Assembly (NCBI RefSeq): GCF_003490935.1
Contig: NZ_QQGD01000001.1
Span: 372,001 to 436,000, forward strand
Direction of reading: 5' to 3'
DNA from: Haemophilus haemolyticus_M
GTDB taxonomy: Bacteria > Pseudomonadota > Gammaproteobacteria > Enterobacterales > Pasteurellaceae
DNA length: 64,000 nucleotides
Positions 9,053 to 18,044 of the stretch are shown here, piece after piece. Under the pieces are notes generated by a model. That model did not search any database, was not told the origin of the DNA, and was given only the letters and a program-made list of their open reading frames with translations. Each line of letters opens with the position of its first letter. Position 1 is the first letter of the stretch. The position numbers and the translations under genes are program-made.

Positions 9053-10480
9053 ATGAAACATTCCCACGAAGAAATTAGAAAAATTATCCCTGAAATGCGT
9101 CGAGTGCAACAAATTCATTTTATTGGAATTGGTGGAGCGGGAATGAGTGGTATTGCTGAGATTTTATTAAATGAAGGCTATCAAATCTCTGGCTCAGATA
9201 TTGCTGACGGATTAGTAACTCAACGTTTAGCCCAAGCTGGAGCAAAAATCTACATCAGACATGCAGAAGAACATATTGAAGGTGCAAGTGTTGTTGTCGT
9301 ATCCAGTGCGATAAAAGATGATAACCCTGAATTAGTTGCAGCGAAACAAAAACGCATTCCAGTGATTCAGCGAGCACAAATGTTGGCTGAAATCATGCGT
9401 TTCCGTCATGGCATTGCTGTTGCAGGAACACATGGGAAGACGACGACAACTGCTATGATTTCCATGATTTACACCCAAGCAAAACTCGATCCAACATTCG
9501 TTAATGGTGGTTTGGTGAAATCTGCAGGTAAAAATGCACATTTAGGTGCTAGCCGTTATTTAATTGCCGAAGCGGATGAAAGTGACGCTTCGTTTTTACA
9601 TTTGCAGCCAATGGTATCTGTTGTAACCAATATGGAACCAGACCATATGGACACCTACGAAGGTGATTTCGAAAAAATGAAAGCCACCTATGTGAAATTC
9701 CTGCATAATTTGCCCTTCTATGGTTTAGCAGTGATGTGTGCAGATGATCCTGTATTAATGGAACTTGTGCCAAAAGTTGGTCGCCAAGTGATTACATATG
9801 GTTTTAGTGAACATGCAGATTATCGCATTGAAGATTATGAACAAATTGGTTTTAAAGGTCATTACACAGTGATTTGCCCAAATAATGAACGTATTAATGT
9901 GCTGTTAAACGTGCCAGGAAAACATAATGCGTTAAATGCAACGGCTGCACTTGCTGTAGCAAAAGAAGAAGGTATTGGCAATGAAGCTATTTTAGAAGCC
10001 CTTGCTGATTTCCAAGGTGCAGGTCGTCGCTTTGATCAGTTAGGTGAGTTTATTCGTCCAAATGGTAAGGTTCGTTTAGTTGATGATTATGGCCATCACC
10101 CAACAGAAGTGGGCGTAACGATTAAAGCCGCACGAGAAGGATGGGGAGATAAACGTATTGTTATGGTTTTTCAACCTCATCGTTATTCTCGTACTCGTGA
10201 TTTATTTGATGATTTTGTACAAGTGCTTTCGCAAGTGGACGCATTAATTATGCTTGATGTGTACGCAGCGGGAGAAATGCCGATTGTTGGAGCTGATAGT
10301 AAATCTCTTTGTCGTTCAATTAGAAATTTAGGAAAAATCGATCCAATCTTGGTTTCTGACACATCACAATTAGGCGACGTTCTTGATCAAATTATTCAAG
10401 ACGGTGATTTGATTTTGGCACAAGGTGCGGGTAGCGTAAGTAAAATCTCTCGTGGCTTAGCTCAATCTTGGAAAAATTAA
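9053..10480 (+). CDS. murC: UDP-MurNAc:L-alanine ligase MurC
   Basis: First Mur ligase, cytoplasmic; attaches L-Ala to UDP-MurNAc. It has 475 residues. The nucleotide-sugar Rossmann motif GIGGAGMSG is at 25-33, the ATP loop GTHGKTT at 125-131, and HRYSRT near the start of the C-terminal domain. A strong AAGGA site precedes the ATG. An 85-bp spacer with a hairpin separates it from ddlB. Confidence 0.98.
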   Translation: MKHSHEEIRKIIPEMRRVQQIHFIGIGGAGMSGIAEILLNEGYQISGSDIADGLVTQRLAQAGAKIYIRHAEEHIEGASVVVVSSAIKDDNPELVAAKQKRIPVIQRAQMLAEIMRFRHGIAVAGTHGKTTTTAMISMIYTQAKLDPTFVNGGLVKSAGKNAHLGASRYLIAEADESDASFLHLQPMVSVVTNMEPDHMDTYEGDFEKMKATYVKFLHNLPFYGLAVMCADDPVLMELVPKVGRQVITYGFSEHADYRIEDYEQIGFKGHYTVICPNNERINVLLNVPGKHNALNATAALAVAKEEGIGNEAILEALADFQGAGRRFDQLGEFIRPNGKVRLVDDYGHHPTEVGVTIKAAREGWGDKRIVMVFQPHRYSRTRDLFDDFVQVLSQVDALIMLDVYAAGEMPIVGADSKSLCRSIRNLGKIDPILVSDTSQLGDVLDQIIQDGDLILAQGAGSVSKISRGLAQSWKN

Positions 10481-10510
10481 GACTTTTATAAATAGATTTT
10501 AGAAATTTGA

Positions 10511-10541
10511 GATGGTCTTATCTATTAACTAAGGCCATCAG
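10511..10541 (+). other. Hairpin in the murC-ddlB spacer
   Basis: GATGGTCTTA pairs with TAAGGCCATC (one G-U pair) around an AT-rich loop about ten bases long, 25 bp upstream of the ddlB start. No run of T follows, so it is not a standard terminator. It may be an mRNA processing or stability element. Seen directly; function is inference. Confidence 0.45.
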
Positions 10542-10565
10542 AATAAGATATATAAGTAGGATAAA

Positions 10566-11486
10566 ATGAATTTAAAACAAGAAAAAATTGCAGTGTTATT
10601 GGGTGGGACATCAGCTGAGCGTGAAGTTTCTCTCAATTCAGGTAAAGCGGTATTAGAGGCTTTATTAAACCAAGGTTATGATGCTCATCCTATTGATCCT
10701 AAAGAATATAATGTTGCTAATCTTAAAAAGGATGGCTTTAATCGAGTGTTTAATATTTTGCATGGACGAGGTGGTGAAGATGGCACAATGCAAGGTTTAT
10801 TAGAGCAAATTGGTTTACCTTACACTGGTTGTGGAGTGATGGCTTCCGCATTAACTATGGATAAAATGCGTACAAAAATGTTGTGGAAAGCATTTGGATT
10901 ACCTGTAGCAGATATGGAGGTTGTTACCCGTGAAACCTTCGCTGATTTAGACGCTCAGGTTGTAGTAGATAAATTGGGTTTGCCGTTAATGGTGAAACCT
11001 TCTTTAGAAGGCTCTAGTGTTGGATTAACTAAAGTTAAAGCAGTGGATGAGCTAAAAAGTGCGGTGGAATATGCACTTAAATTTGATAATACGATTCTGA
11101 TTGAAGAATGGTTAGCTGGCGATGAATTAACAGTGCCTGTATTGGATAGCCAAGTGCTTCCCGCTATTCGTATTGTTCCTGAAGGTGAGTTCTATGATTA
11201 CAATGCGAAATATATTTCTGATAATACTCAATATTTCTGCCCAGCAGGTTTAACGCCTGAGCGTGAGCAAGAGTTAGCTCTATTAGTAAAACGCGCTTAT
11301 GATGCAGTGGGATGTCGCGGTTGGAGCCGTATTGATGTCATGTGCGATGCAAAAGGTGATTTTCGTTTAGTTGAAGTGAATACGAATCCAGGAATGACGA
11401 GCCACAGTTTATTCCCAAAATCTGCCGCAAGCGTGGGTATTTCTTTTGAACAGCTTGTTGTGAAAATTTTGGAGCTAAGTGCGTAA
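10566..11486 (+). CDS. ddlB: D-alanine:D-alanine ligase
   Basis: Cytoplasmic ATP-grasp enzyme making D-Ala-D-Ala for MurF. It has 306 residues, the short DdlB type. It shows LLGGTSAEREVSLNSG near the N terminus, HGRGGEDGTMQG around 65-75, and the terminal VEVNTNPGMT(S) signature around 271-280. The stop overlaps the ftsQ start (TAATG-type junction at 11486), implying coupled translation. Location between murC and ftsQ is canonical. Confidence 0.97.
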   Translation: MNLKQEKIAVLLGGTSAEREVSLNSGKAVLEALLNQGYDAHPIDPKEYNVANLKKDGFNRVFNILHGRGGEDGTMQGLLEQIGLPYTGCGVMASALTMDKMRTKMLWKAFGLPVADMEVVTRETFADLDAQVVVDKLGLPLMVKPSLEGSSVGLTKVKAVDELKSAVEYALKFDNTILIEEWLAGDELTVPVLDSQVLPAIRIVPEGEFYDYNAKYISDNTQYFCPAGLTPEREQELALLVKRAYDAVGCRGWSRIDVMCDAKGDFRLVEVNTNPGMTSHSLFPKSAASVGISFEQLVVKILELSA

Positions 11487-12250
11487 TGAACATTCTGAAA
11501 AGGAAAACTCCACAGAATATTCGTTTTGGTGAACAAAAGCCTAAATATTATTTTCATATTCGGGCTTTCTTGGCTTTGCTTGGTATACTTTTTGCTCTTA
11601 GTATCTATTTTAATTGGCAAACTCTGCTAGAGAAAATGGATGATAAGCCTATTAGTGGTTTTGCTCTGGCTGGACAAAAGGTTTTTACTACGGATGCCGA
11701 TATTAAGGAAAGCTTATTAAAAATGGGCGCTCTTAAAGGCTTTTGGGGGCAAGATGTTGAGCCAATTCAAGCGCAAATAGAAGCTTTACCTTGGGTTAAA
11801 AGCTCAATTGTGCGAAAAATATGGCCAAATCGTTTAAGTATTTGGATTACTGAATATCAACCAGTGGCATTTTGGAATCAGAATCAATTTGTTACTCAGG
11901 ATGGCGTTGTATTCCAACTTCCAATTGAACGATTAAAAGAAAATACTTTGCCTTATTTAGGTGGGCCAGATTATCAAAGTTTAAAAGTATTGGAAGCATG
12001 GAATCAGATTTATGCCGATTTTAAATCAAAAAATTTAATTGCAAAAGGCATGAATATTGATGAACGCGGTGCATGGCAAGTAACACTTGATAATGACATT
12101 GTGTTAAAGTTAGGTCGTGGAGAATGGAAATCTAAGCTTGAACGATTTGTCACGATTTATCCGCAAGTTGATGTTCCAGAAAATAAAAAAATAGATTATG
12201 TAGATTTACGATATGCGGCAGGTGCTGCTGTGGGTATGGCTGATAAATAA
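11486..12250 (+). CDS. ftsQ: Cell division protein FtsQ
   Basis: Bitopic inner-membrane divisome scaffold that recruits FtsB/FtsL and regulates FtsWI. It has 254 residues: a basic cytoplasmic tail, one transmembrane helix around 27-45, a POTRA domain (about 50-120) and a periplasmic beta domain. The start overlaps the ddlB stop and the ftsA start follows 15 bp after its end. Confidence 0.95.
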   Translation: MNILKRKTPQNIRFGEQKPKYYFHIRAFLALLGILFALSIYFNWQTLLEKMDDKPISGFALAGQKVFTTDADIKESLLKMGALKGFWGQDVEPIQAQIEALPWVKSSIVRKIWPNRLSIWITEYQPVAFWNQNQFVTQDGVVFQLPIERLKENTLPYLGGPDYQSLKVLEAWNQIYADFKSKNLIAKGMNIDERGAWQVTLDNDIVLKLGRGEWKSKLERFVTIYPQVDVPENKKIDYVDLRYAAGAAVGMADK

Positions 12251-12265
12251 AAACTAGGTGCGAAA

Positions 12266-13543
12266 ATGGTTAAAGGTGTGGAAGCTAAAACAATTGTAGG
12301 ATTAGAAGTCGGTACGTCAAAAGTTGTTGCCGTAGTTGGTGAGGTATTTCCTGATGGCGTAGTGAATGTGTTAGGTGTCGGTAGTTGCCCATCTAAAGGG
12401 ATTGATCGTGGCAGTATCACAGATCTTGAAGCTGTCGTAAATTCTATTCAAAGAGCCATTGAAGCAGCGGAATCTATGGCTGATTGTCAGATTATGAGTG
12501 TAACTTTGGCAATTACTGGTGAACATATTCAAAGTTTAAATGAAAGTGGTTTTGTTCCAATTTCAGATGGTGAAGTAACACAAGATGAAATTGATTCCGC
12601 ACTGCATACAGCGAGCTCTATTAAGTTGCCTGAAGGCTTATCTTTATTGCATGTGATTCCGCAAGAATATGCGGTGGATCGCCAGTTGAATATTAAAAAT
12701 CCATTGGGTTTGCAAGGTGTCCGTTTAAAAGCGCAAGTACATTTAATTGCCTGTCATCAAGATTGGCAAAACAACCTGAAAAAAGCGGTTGAGCGCTGTG
12801 GTTTACAAGTGGATAAAGTGGTTTTTTCTGGTTTTGCAGCAACACATTCAGTATTAACCGAAGATGAAAAAGATCTTGGTGTTTGCTTGATCGATTTCGG
12901 CGCAGGCACAATGAATGTGATGGTTTATACAAACGGCGCATTACGTTTCAGTAAGGTTATTCCTTATGCAGGAAATATTGTGACTAACGATATTGCCCAC
13001 GCTTGTACTATTTCGCGTGCAGAAGCTGAACGAATTAAAGTTAATTATGCAAGTGCATTTTACCCAGCTCGTTTGCACGGTGATAAAAAAATTGAAGTTA
13101 CAAGTATTGGTGGACGAGCTCCTCGTTCATTAACCAAGAGTGATTTATCCTTAATTACATCAGCTCGCTACACGGAACTTCTAGGTGTTGTAAAAGATGA
13201 ATTAGATAAATTAAAGGCTGAGTTGGAAACAAAACATGTGAAGTTTGAGCTTATTGCTGGCGTAGTGATTACTGGCGGTGGGGCGCAAATAGAAGATTTG
13301 AAAGAATGTGCATCTGACGTATTTAATTGCCAAGTACGTATTGGTAGCCCGCTGAATATTACTGGATTGACTGATTACGTGAATCGTCCTCAATATTCAA
13401 CAGTTGTCGGCTTATTGCAGTATAACCATAGTAACAGTGATGATGATTTGATTTCAGGAAATGATGAATCTGATGACGGAATACTAAAACCAATTTGGAA
13501 TGGAATTAAAAAAATTGTAAATAAAGTGCGGTCAGAATTTTGA
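12266..13543 (+). CDS. ftsA: Cell division actin-like protein FtsA
   Basis: Membrane-tethered actin homologue that anchors FtsZ. It has 425 residues. The ATP-binding phosphate 1 sequence GLEVGTSK is near residue 12, the phosphate 2 IDFGAGT near 210, and the GVVITGGGA adenosine motif near 330. The C-terminal 15-20 residues (ILKPIWNGIKKIVNKV) form the amphipathic membrane-targeting helix. Its 3' end contains an uptake core (13523-13531) and is close to the ftsZ promoter. Confidence 0.97.
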   Translation: MVKGVEAKTIVGLEVGTSKVVAVVGEVFPDGVVNVLGVGSCPSKGIDRGSITDLEAVVNSIQRAIEAAESMADCQIMSVTLAITGEHIQSLNESGFVPISDGEVTQDEIDSALHTASSIKLPEGLSLLHVIPQEYAVDRQLNIKNPLGLQGVRLKAQVHLIACHQDWQNNLKKAVERCGLQVDKVVFSGFAATHSVLTEDEKDLGVCLIDFGAGTMNVMVYTNGALRFSKVIPYAGNIVTNDIAHACTISRAEAERIKVNYASAFYPARLHGDKKIEVTSIGGRAPRSLTKSDLSLITSARYTELLGVVKDELDKLKAELETKHVKFELIAGVVITGGGAQIEDLKECASDVFNCQVRIGSPLNITGLTDYVNRPQYSTVVGLLQYNHSNSDDDLISGNDESDDGILKPIWNGIKKIVNKVRSEF

Positions 13544-13608
13544 TTATTTTGATTTTTCATCTACAATAGAGAGAATTTAGGTTTTATATTGAGCCAGCTT
13601 ATCTGGCC
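13540..13608 (+). promoter_or_regulatory. ftsZ promoter and leader hairpin
   Basis: A sigma-70-like promoter is visible as TTGATT (13540-13545), a 16-bp spacer and TACAAT (13562-13567). Downstream, GCCAG/CTGGC (13593-13597 and 13603-13607) forms a small hairpin ending about 5 bases before the CGGAG ribosome-binding site (from 13612), so it may affect ftsZ translation. A separate promoter would let ftsZ be expressed above the rest of the cluster. The site calls are inference from the bases. Confidence 0.55.
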
Positions 13609-13624
13609 TTAACGGAGAACATCG

Positions 13625-14887
13625 ATGTTATACCCAGAGTACCCTGAGTACGATAATTTTAATGAGTCCGGCGCACTGATCAAAGTCGTAGGCGTTGGCG
13701 GCGGTGGCGGTAATGCTGTAAATCATATGGTTATGAGTATGGTAAAGCAAGAAATGGGTGGAACTTATTTAGGTGAAAGCTCATTAACTTCAGAAGAGCA
13801 TGGCCGTATTATTTTTTATGCTGTAAATACAGACGCTCAAGCATTACGTAAAAGCCAAGTTCAACAAACTGTACAAATTGGTGGAGAAACTACCAAAGGT
13901 TTAGGTGCTGGGGCAAATCCGAATATTGGTCGTAAGGCTGCTGAAGATGATCAGGAAGAAATTCGCAAAATGCTTGAAGGTGCGGATATGGTCTTTATTG
14001 CAGCTGGTATGGGCGGTGGTACTGGTACTGGTGCAGCGCCTGTTGTCGCAAAAATAGCTCAAGAATTAGGTATTTTAACTGTTGCTGTTGTGACCAAACC
14101 ATTTGCTTTTGAAGGCAAGAAGCGTATGCAATTTGCAGAGCTCGGTATTAAAGATTTATCCCAATATGTTGATTCAATGATTATTATTCCGAATCAACAA
14201 ATCCAAAAAGTTCTCTCTAAAAATGCTAAATTAATTGAGGCTTTTGCTGCTGCAAACGACGTGTTGCGTAATTCCGTGATGGGAATTTCAGATATGATTA
14301 CCTCTCCTGGTTTAATTAATGTGGACTTCGCTGATGTAAGAACAGTGATGTCCGTTCAAGGACAAGCCATGATTGGTTTTGGTTCAGCTGTGGGAGAACC
14401 CGGTACGGGTAGAGCAGAAGATGCGGCTCGTCTTGCGGTACGTAACGATCTTCTAGAAAAAATAGATCTTTCTAACGCTCAAGGTATTTTAGTTAATATT
14501 ACTGCTGGAATGGATTTAGTTTTTGATGAGTTTAACATTATAGGTGAGACAATAGGTAGTTTTGCTTCTGAAGAAGCGACAGTTGTTGTTGGTACGAGTC
14601 TAGTGCCTGAGATGAGTAATGAAATTCGAGTGACTATTGTGGCAACAGGATTAGGAGAAATCGCCCCAACTGAGTCTGTTCAAGTATTGCGTCCTTCTCG
14701 TCCAGTTGAGCCAGAAGGTACAGGTCGCGTAAATATTGTGCCTGATATACATACTCGTGAGCCAGTAGAAACTCAAAAAACTCCAGCAGAAGAATATCAT
14801 CGCCCGCTGGATAAACCTATCACAGATCGTTTAGAAGCATTTAAGAAAAACAGTTTCTTTAATCCTGCGCAACGTGAAGAGAATTAA
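13625..14887 (+). CDS. ftsZ: Cell division GTPase FtsZ
   Basis: Tubulin-like GTPase forming the Z ring. It has 420 residues: the N-terminal GVGGGGGNAVNHM, the tubulin signature GGGTGTG at 130-136, the VNTDAQ loop, a variable linker (about 345-395), and a C-terminal peptide. Compared with E. coli FtsZ there is an extra stretch of about 19 residues (around 38-60) between the first helix and the VNTDAQ strand; I recall the same insertion in H. influenzae. The linker and the VMSVQGQ segment differ from the Rd protein I remember. Strong AACGGAG ribosome-binding site. Confidence 0.98.
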   Translation: MLYPEYPEYDNFNESGALIKVVGVGGGGGNAVNHMVMSMVKQEMGGTYLGESSLTSEEHGRIIFYAVNTDAQALRKSQVQQTVQIGGETTKGLGAGANPNIGRKAAEDDQEEIRKMLEGADMVFIAAGMGGGTGTGAAPVVAKIAQELGILTVAVVTKPFAFEGKKRMQFAELGIKDLSQYVDSMIIIPNQQIQKVLSKNAKLIEAFAAANDVLRNSVMGISDMITSPGLINVDFADVRTVMSVQGQAMIGFGSAVGEPGTGRAEDAARLAVRNDLLEKIDLSNAQGILVNITAGMDLVFDEFNIIGETIGSFASEEATVVVGTSLVPEMSNEIRVTIVATGLGEIAPTESVQVLRPSRPVEPEGTGRVNIVPDIHTREPVETQKTPAEEYHRPLDKPITDRLEAFKKNSFFNPAQREEN

Positions 14888-14930
14888 TTTAATTGGTTTT
14901 GAGAAATACCTGGAATATTAAGGTAGTAGA

Positions 14931-15848
14931 ATGATTAAACAAAGAACATTAAAACAAAGTATTAAAGTAACAGGTGTTGGTTTACATAGCGGTAAGAAAG
15001 TGACTTTAACGTTACGTCCAGCTATGCCAAACACTGGTGTTGTTTACTATCGTACAGATTTAAATCCTGCAGTGGCATTCCCTGCTGATCCTAATTCCGT
15101 ACGTGATACAATGCTTTGCACTGCATTAATTAATGAGCAAGGTGTGCGCATTTCTACTGTTGAACATTTAAATGCCGCATTATCGGGCCTTGGTATTGAT
15201 AATATCATTATTGAGGTTGATGCGCCTGAGATTCCTATTATGGATGGTAGCGCGAGTCCGTTTATCTATTTGTTGTTAGATGCAGGAATTGAAGAACAAA
15301 ATGCACCTAAGAAATTTATTCGTATTAAAGAATATGTTCGAGTTGAAGATGGTGATAAATGGGCTGAATTTAAACCTTACAATGGTTTCCGTTTAGATTT
15401 CACTATTGATTTTGATCATCCTGCTATTGGCAAAAATGTTTGTAATTATGTCATGGATTTCTCTGCTCAAGCATTTGTTCATCAAATTAGCCGAGCAAGA
15501 ACGTTTGGTTTTATGAAAGATATAGAATATCTTCAATCTCAAGGTTTAGCATTAGGTGGTAGTCTTGATAATGCTATTGTTCTTGATGATTATAGAATTT
15601 TAAATGAAGATGGCTTACGCTTTAAAGATGAACTTGTTCGTCATAAAATGTTAGATGCAATTGGCGATCTTTATATGGCTGGTTATAACATTATTGGTGA
15701 TTTTAAGGCTTATAAGTCTGGTCATGGTTTAAATAACAAGTTAATACGTGCTGTATTAGCAAATCAAGAAGCGTGGGAATTCGTAACTTTCGAAGATAAA
15801 GAACAAGTACCGCAAGGATATGTTGCGCCTGTTCAAGTATTTATCTAA
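14931..15848 (+). CDS. lpxC: UDP-3-O-acyl-GlcNAc deacetylase LpxC
   Basis: Zinc deacetylase, committed step of lipid A synthesis. It has 305 residues. The zinc ligands are at the canonical positions: His79 in STVEHLNAAL, His238 and Asp242 in VRHKMLDAIGD, with catalytic Glu78. It lies 43 bp after ftsZ, the normal end of the dcw cluster; the secM-secA pair found next in E. coli is absent and pheA follows instead. Confidence 0.98.
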   Translation: MIKQRTLKQSIKVTGVGLHSGKKVTLTLRPAMPNTGVVYYRTDLNPAVAFPADPNSVRDTMLCTALINEQGVRISTVEHLNAALSGLGIDNIIIEVDAPEIPIMDGSASPFIYLLLDAGIEEQNAPKKFIRIKEYVRVEDGDKWAEFKPYNGFRLDFTIDFDHPAIGKNVCNYVMDFSAQAFVHQISRARTFGFMKDIEYLQSQGLALGGSLDNAIVLDDYRILNEDGLRFKDELVRHKMLDAIGDLYMAGYNIIGDFKAYKSGHGLNNKLIRAVLANQEAWEFVTFEDKEQVPQGYVAPVQVFI

Positions 15849-15861
15849 TCATTTTATTTTT

Positions 15862-15900
15862 GAAAAAGCTATATTTCTGCTAAGAAGTATAGCTTTTTTA
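15862..15900 (+). terminator. lpxC terminator
   Basis: AAAAAGCTATA pairs with TATAGCTTTTTT around a short loop, with the T run built into the 3' arm; rho-independent terminator closing the division cluster 14 bp after lpxC. Confidence 0.85.
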
Positions 15901-15905
15901 TTTTC

Positions 15906-15943
15906 ATCGCACTTTAAATGACTAATGCCTTAAAGTGCGGTTT
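15906..15943. repeat. Inverted pair of DNA uptake sequences upstream of pheA
   Basis: A CGCACTTTAAATG half faces CATTA-like/TTAAAGTGCGGT, giving an inverted uptake-sequence pair that can fold into a second hairpin after lpxC. The left copy has TCGCACTT instead of ACCGCACTT. No Phe-rich leader peptide or attenuator was found before pheA. Confidence 0.6.
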
Positions 15944-15972
15944 ATTTTTCTTATTTTTTATAAGGGGATGCT

Positions 15973-17130
15973 ATGAAGCTAGAATTATCTGAAATTCGCC
16001 AACAAATTACGCAAATAGATCGTAGTTTATTAAAATTGCTTTCTGAGCGTCATCGTTTAGCTTTCGATGTAGTGAGAAGTAAAGAGATCTCGCAAAAAGC
16101 TTTACGTGATGTAGAGCGAGAGCAGCAACTTTTACAAGAATTAGTTCAATTTTCAGAAAATGAGAATTATCAACTTGAACCACAATATATCACTTCAATT
16201 TTCCAAAAAATCATTGAAGATTCAGTATTGACACAGCAAGTCTATTTGCAGAATAAACTTAATGAACAACGTAATCAAAATTTACATATTGCTTTTTTAG
16301 GTAAGAGAGGTTCTTATTCAAATTTAGCTGCACGTAATTATGCTGCTCGTTATCAAAAACAATTTGTAGAACTAGGATGTCAGTCTTTTGAGCAAGTATT
16401 TGAAAAAGTGCAAAATGGTGAAGCAGATTTTGGCGTATTGCCTTTAGAAAATACAACATCAGGCGCTATTAATGAGGTCTATGATTTGCTCCAGCATACT
16501 GACTTATCATTGGTAGGCGAGCTCGCTTATCCAATTCAGCATTGTGTTTTGGTAAATGGCACGACTGAATTAAGTGAAATCGATACTTTATATAGTCATC
16601 CTCAAGTGATTCAACAATGTAGTCAATTTATACATAGTCTTGATCGAGTACATATTGAGTATTGTGAAAGTAGCTCCCATGCAATGCAACTTATTGCAAG
16701 TTTAAATAAGCCGAATATTGCGGCATTAGGGAATGAAGATGGTGGTAAATTGTATGGACTTAGTGTATTAAAAACTAATATTGCTAATCAAGAGAACAAT
16801 ATTACGCGTTTTATTGTCGTTGCTAGAGAACAGCGTGAGGTTTCACCACAGATACCGGCAAAAACATTATTGCTAATGACAACTTCACAGCAAATTGGCT
16901 CATTAGTTGATGCACTTTTAGTTTTCAAAAAACATCAAATTAATATGACGAAATTAGAGTCTCGTCCAATTTATGGGAAACCTTGGGAAGAAATGTTTTA
17001 TCTCGAAATAGAAGCGAATATCCATCATCCTGATATTCAGCAAGCGTTGGAAGAGTTAAAGAATTGTAGTAATTATTTAAAGATTTTAGGTTGCTATCCT
17101 AGCGAGATTGTAAAACCAGTTAATTTATAA
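15973..17130 (+). CDS. pheA: Bifunctional chorismate mutase / prephenate dehydratase
   Basis: P-protein for phenylalanine synthesis, converting chorismate to prephenate and then phenylpyruvate. It has 385 residues, the fused length. The AroQ chorismate mutase helix bundle covers about 1-90, the dehydratase domain about 105-280 (FLGKRGSYSNLAARNY start, NNITRF motif), and an ACT domain with ESRP gives Phe feedback at about 295-375. AAGGGG ribosome-binding site. Convergent with rapZ across an uptake-sequence terminator. Confidence 0.97.
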   Translation: MKLELSEIRQQITQIDRSLLKLLSERHRLAFDVVRSKEISQKALRDVEREQQLLQELVQFSENENYQLEPQYITSIFQKIIEDSVLTQQVYLQNKLNEQRNQNLHIAFLGKRGSYSNLAARNYAARYQKQFVELGCQSFEQVFEKVQNGEADFGVLPLENTTSGAINEVYDLLQHTDLSLVGELAYPIQHCVLVNGTTELSEIDTLYSHPQVIQQCSQFIHSLDRVHIEYCESSSHAMQLIASLNKPNIAALGNEDGGKLYGLSVLKTNIANQENNITRFIVVAREQREVSPQIPAKTLLLMTTSQQIGSLVDALLVFKKHQINMTKLESRPIYGKPWEEMFYLEIEANIHHPDIQQALEELKNCSNYLKILGCYPSEIVKPVNL

Positions 17131-17131
17131 G

Positions 17132-17173
17132 AAAGTGCGGTCAATAAAATTATGTTTGACCGCACTTTTTTTA
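17132..17173. terminator. Bidirectional terminator built from inverted uptake sequences
   Basis: AAAGTGCGGTCAA (17132-17144) and TTGACCGCACTTT (17155-17167) are perfect inverted copies between the convergent pheA and rapZ, with runs of A and T on either side. It serves as a hairpin terminator for both genes; a known double use of uptake sequences in Haemophilus. Confidence 0.85.
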
Positions 17174-18028
17174 TGCTTTTTTATTTCGTTCTAAAGATTT
17201 ATGCTGAATCTGGACGATTTTCCCTTTAGCTTGAAAATATTCGCCTAACTGCTGTGCAATATAAACGGATCGGTGTTTTCCCCCTGTACACCCAATGGCA
17301 ATGGTTAAATAGCTACGATTGTTTTTTTCTAACATAGGCAACCAAGTATCAATATAGTTACGAGTGAGGTAGATAAATTCATTTACCTGCGTGTGACTAT
17401 TCAGAAATTCTGCTACTGGCGCATCTAATCCTGTCATTGGGCGTAATGTTGGATCCCAATGCGGGTTAGGTAAGAAACGTACATCGAAAACATAATCAGC
17501 ATCTAAAGGAATTCCATATTTAAAGCCAAAAGATTCAACAACGATTTTTAGTTCTTTATCACTATTTCCTCGTAAAAATTCGCGTAGGCGTTCCGCAAGG
17601 GTATGAGTAGAAAGATGAGTGGTATCAATAATAAAGTTTGTGTGTTGAATTAATGGCTCAAGGTAGCGATATTCTTCATCTATTGCTGCTTCAAGAGATA
17701 GATCTTTCAAGGAAAGTGGGTGCAGACGGCGTGAATCGCTATAACGACGAATCAATGTGCCACGATCTGTTTCAAGGAAAATAATCTTTAATTGATGATA
17801 TTTTTGTAAGGTATTTAGAGTTTGTTCAAGAGTATTGACTGAATTAGGAATATTACGAATATCAAGACTGATTGCGACCGAAGATTGGGATTGGGATAGA
17901 ATATCAGTCAATTGAGGAAGTAAATCCAGAGGAATATTATCAACACAATAATATCCAGCGTCTTCTAATGCCCGTAAGGCTACGGATTTTCCTGCACCAG
18001 AACGTCCACTAATAATGATAATTTCCAT
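17171..18028 (-). CDS. rapZ: RNase adapter protein RapZ (YvcJ/YhbJ family)
   Basis: P-loop protein that in E. coli binds the sRNAs GlmZ/GlmY and guides RNase E to control GlmS. It has 285 residues from the ATG at 18028, which has a strong AAGGGAGG site; an in-frame extension back to 18118 runs into ptsN and is rejected. Walker A GRSGAGKS is at 8-15, and the C-terminal domain has GCTGGKHRS and the basic tail (KSLERNKK) used for RNA binding in E. coli. It lies 16 bp after ptsN. Whether Glm sRNAs exist here was not tested. Confidence 0.93.
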   Translation of the reverse strand: MEIIIISGRSGAGKSVALRALEDAGYYCVDNIPLDLLPQLTDILSQSQSSVAISLDIRNIPNSVNTLEQTLNTLQKYHQLKIIFLETDRGTLIRRYSDSRRLHPLSLKDLSLEAAIDEEYRYLEPLIQHTNFIIDTTHLSTHTLAERLREFLRGNSDKELKIVVESFGFKYGIPLDADYVFDVRFLPNPHWDPTLRPMTGLDAPVAEFLNSHTQVNEFIYLTRNYIDTWLPMLEKNNRSYLTIAIGCTGGKHRSVYIAQQLGEYFQAKGKIVQIQHKSLERNKKA

Positions 18029-18044
18029 AATTCCTCCCTTTAAA

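Noticed and set aside
15849..15972. Phe leader peptide/attenuator before pheA
   Set aside because: No short ORF rich in Phe codons with alternative stems; only an lpxC terminator and uptake-sequence pair.
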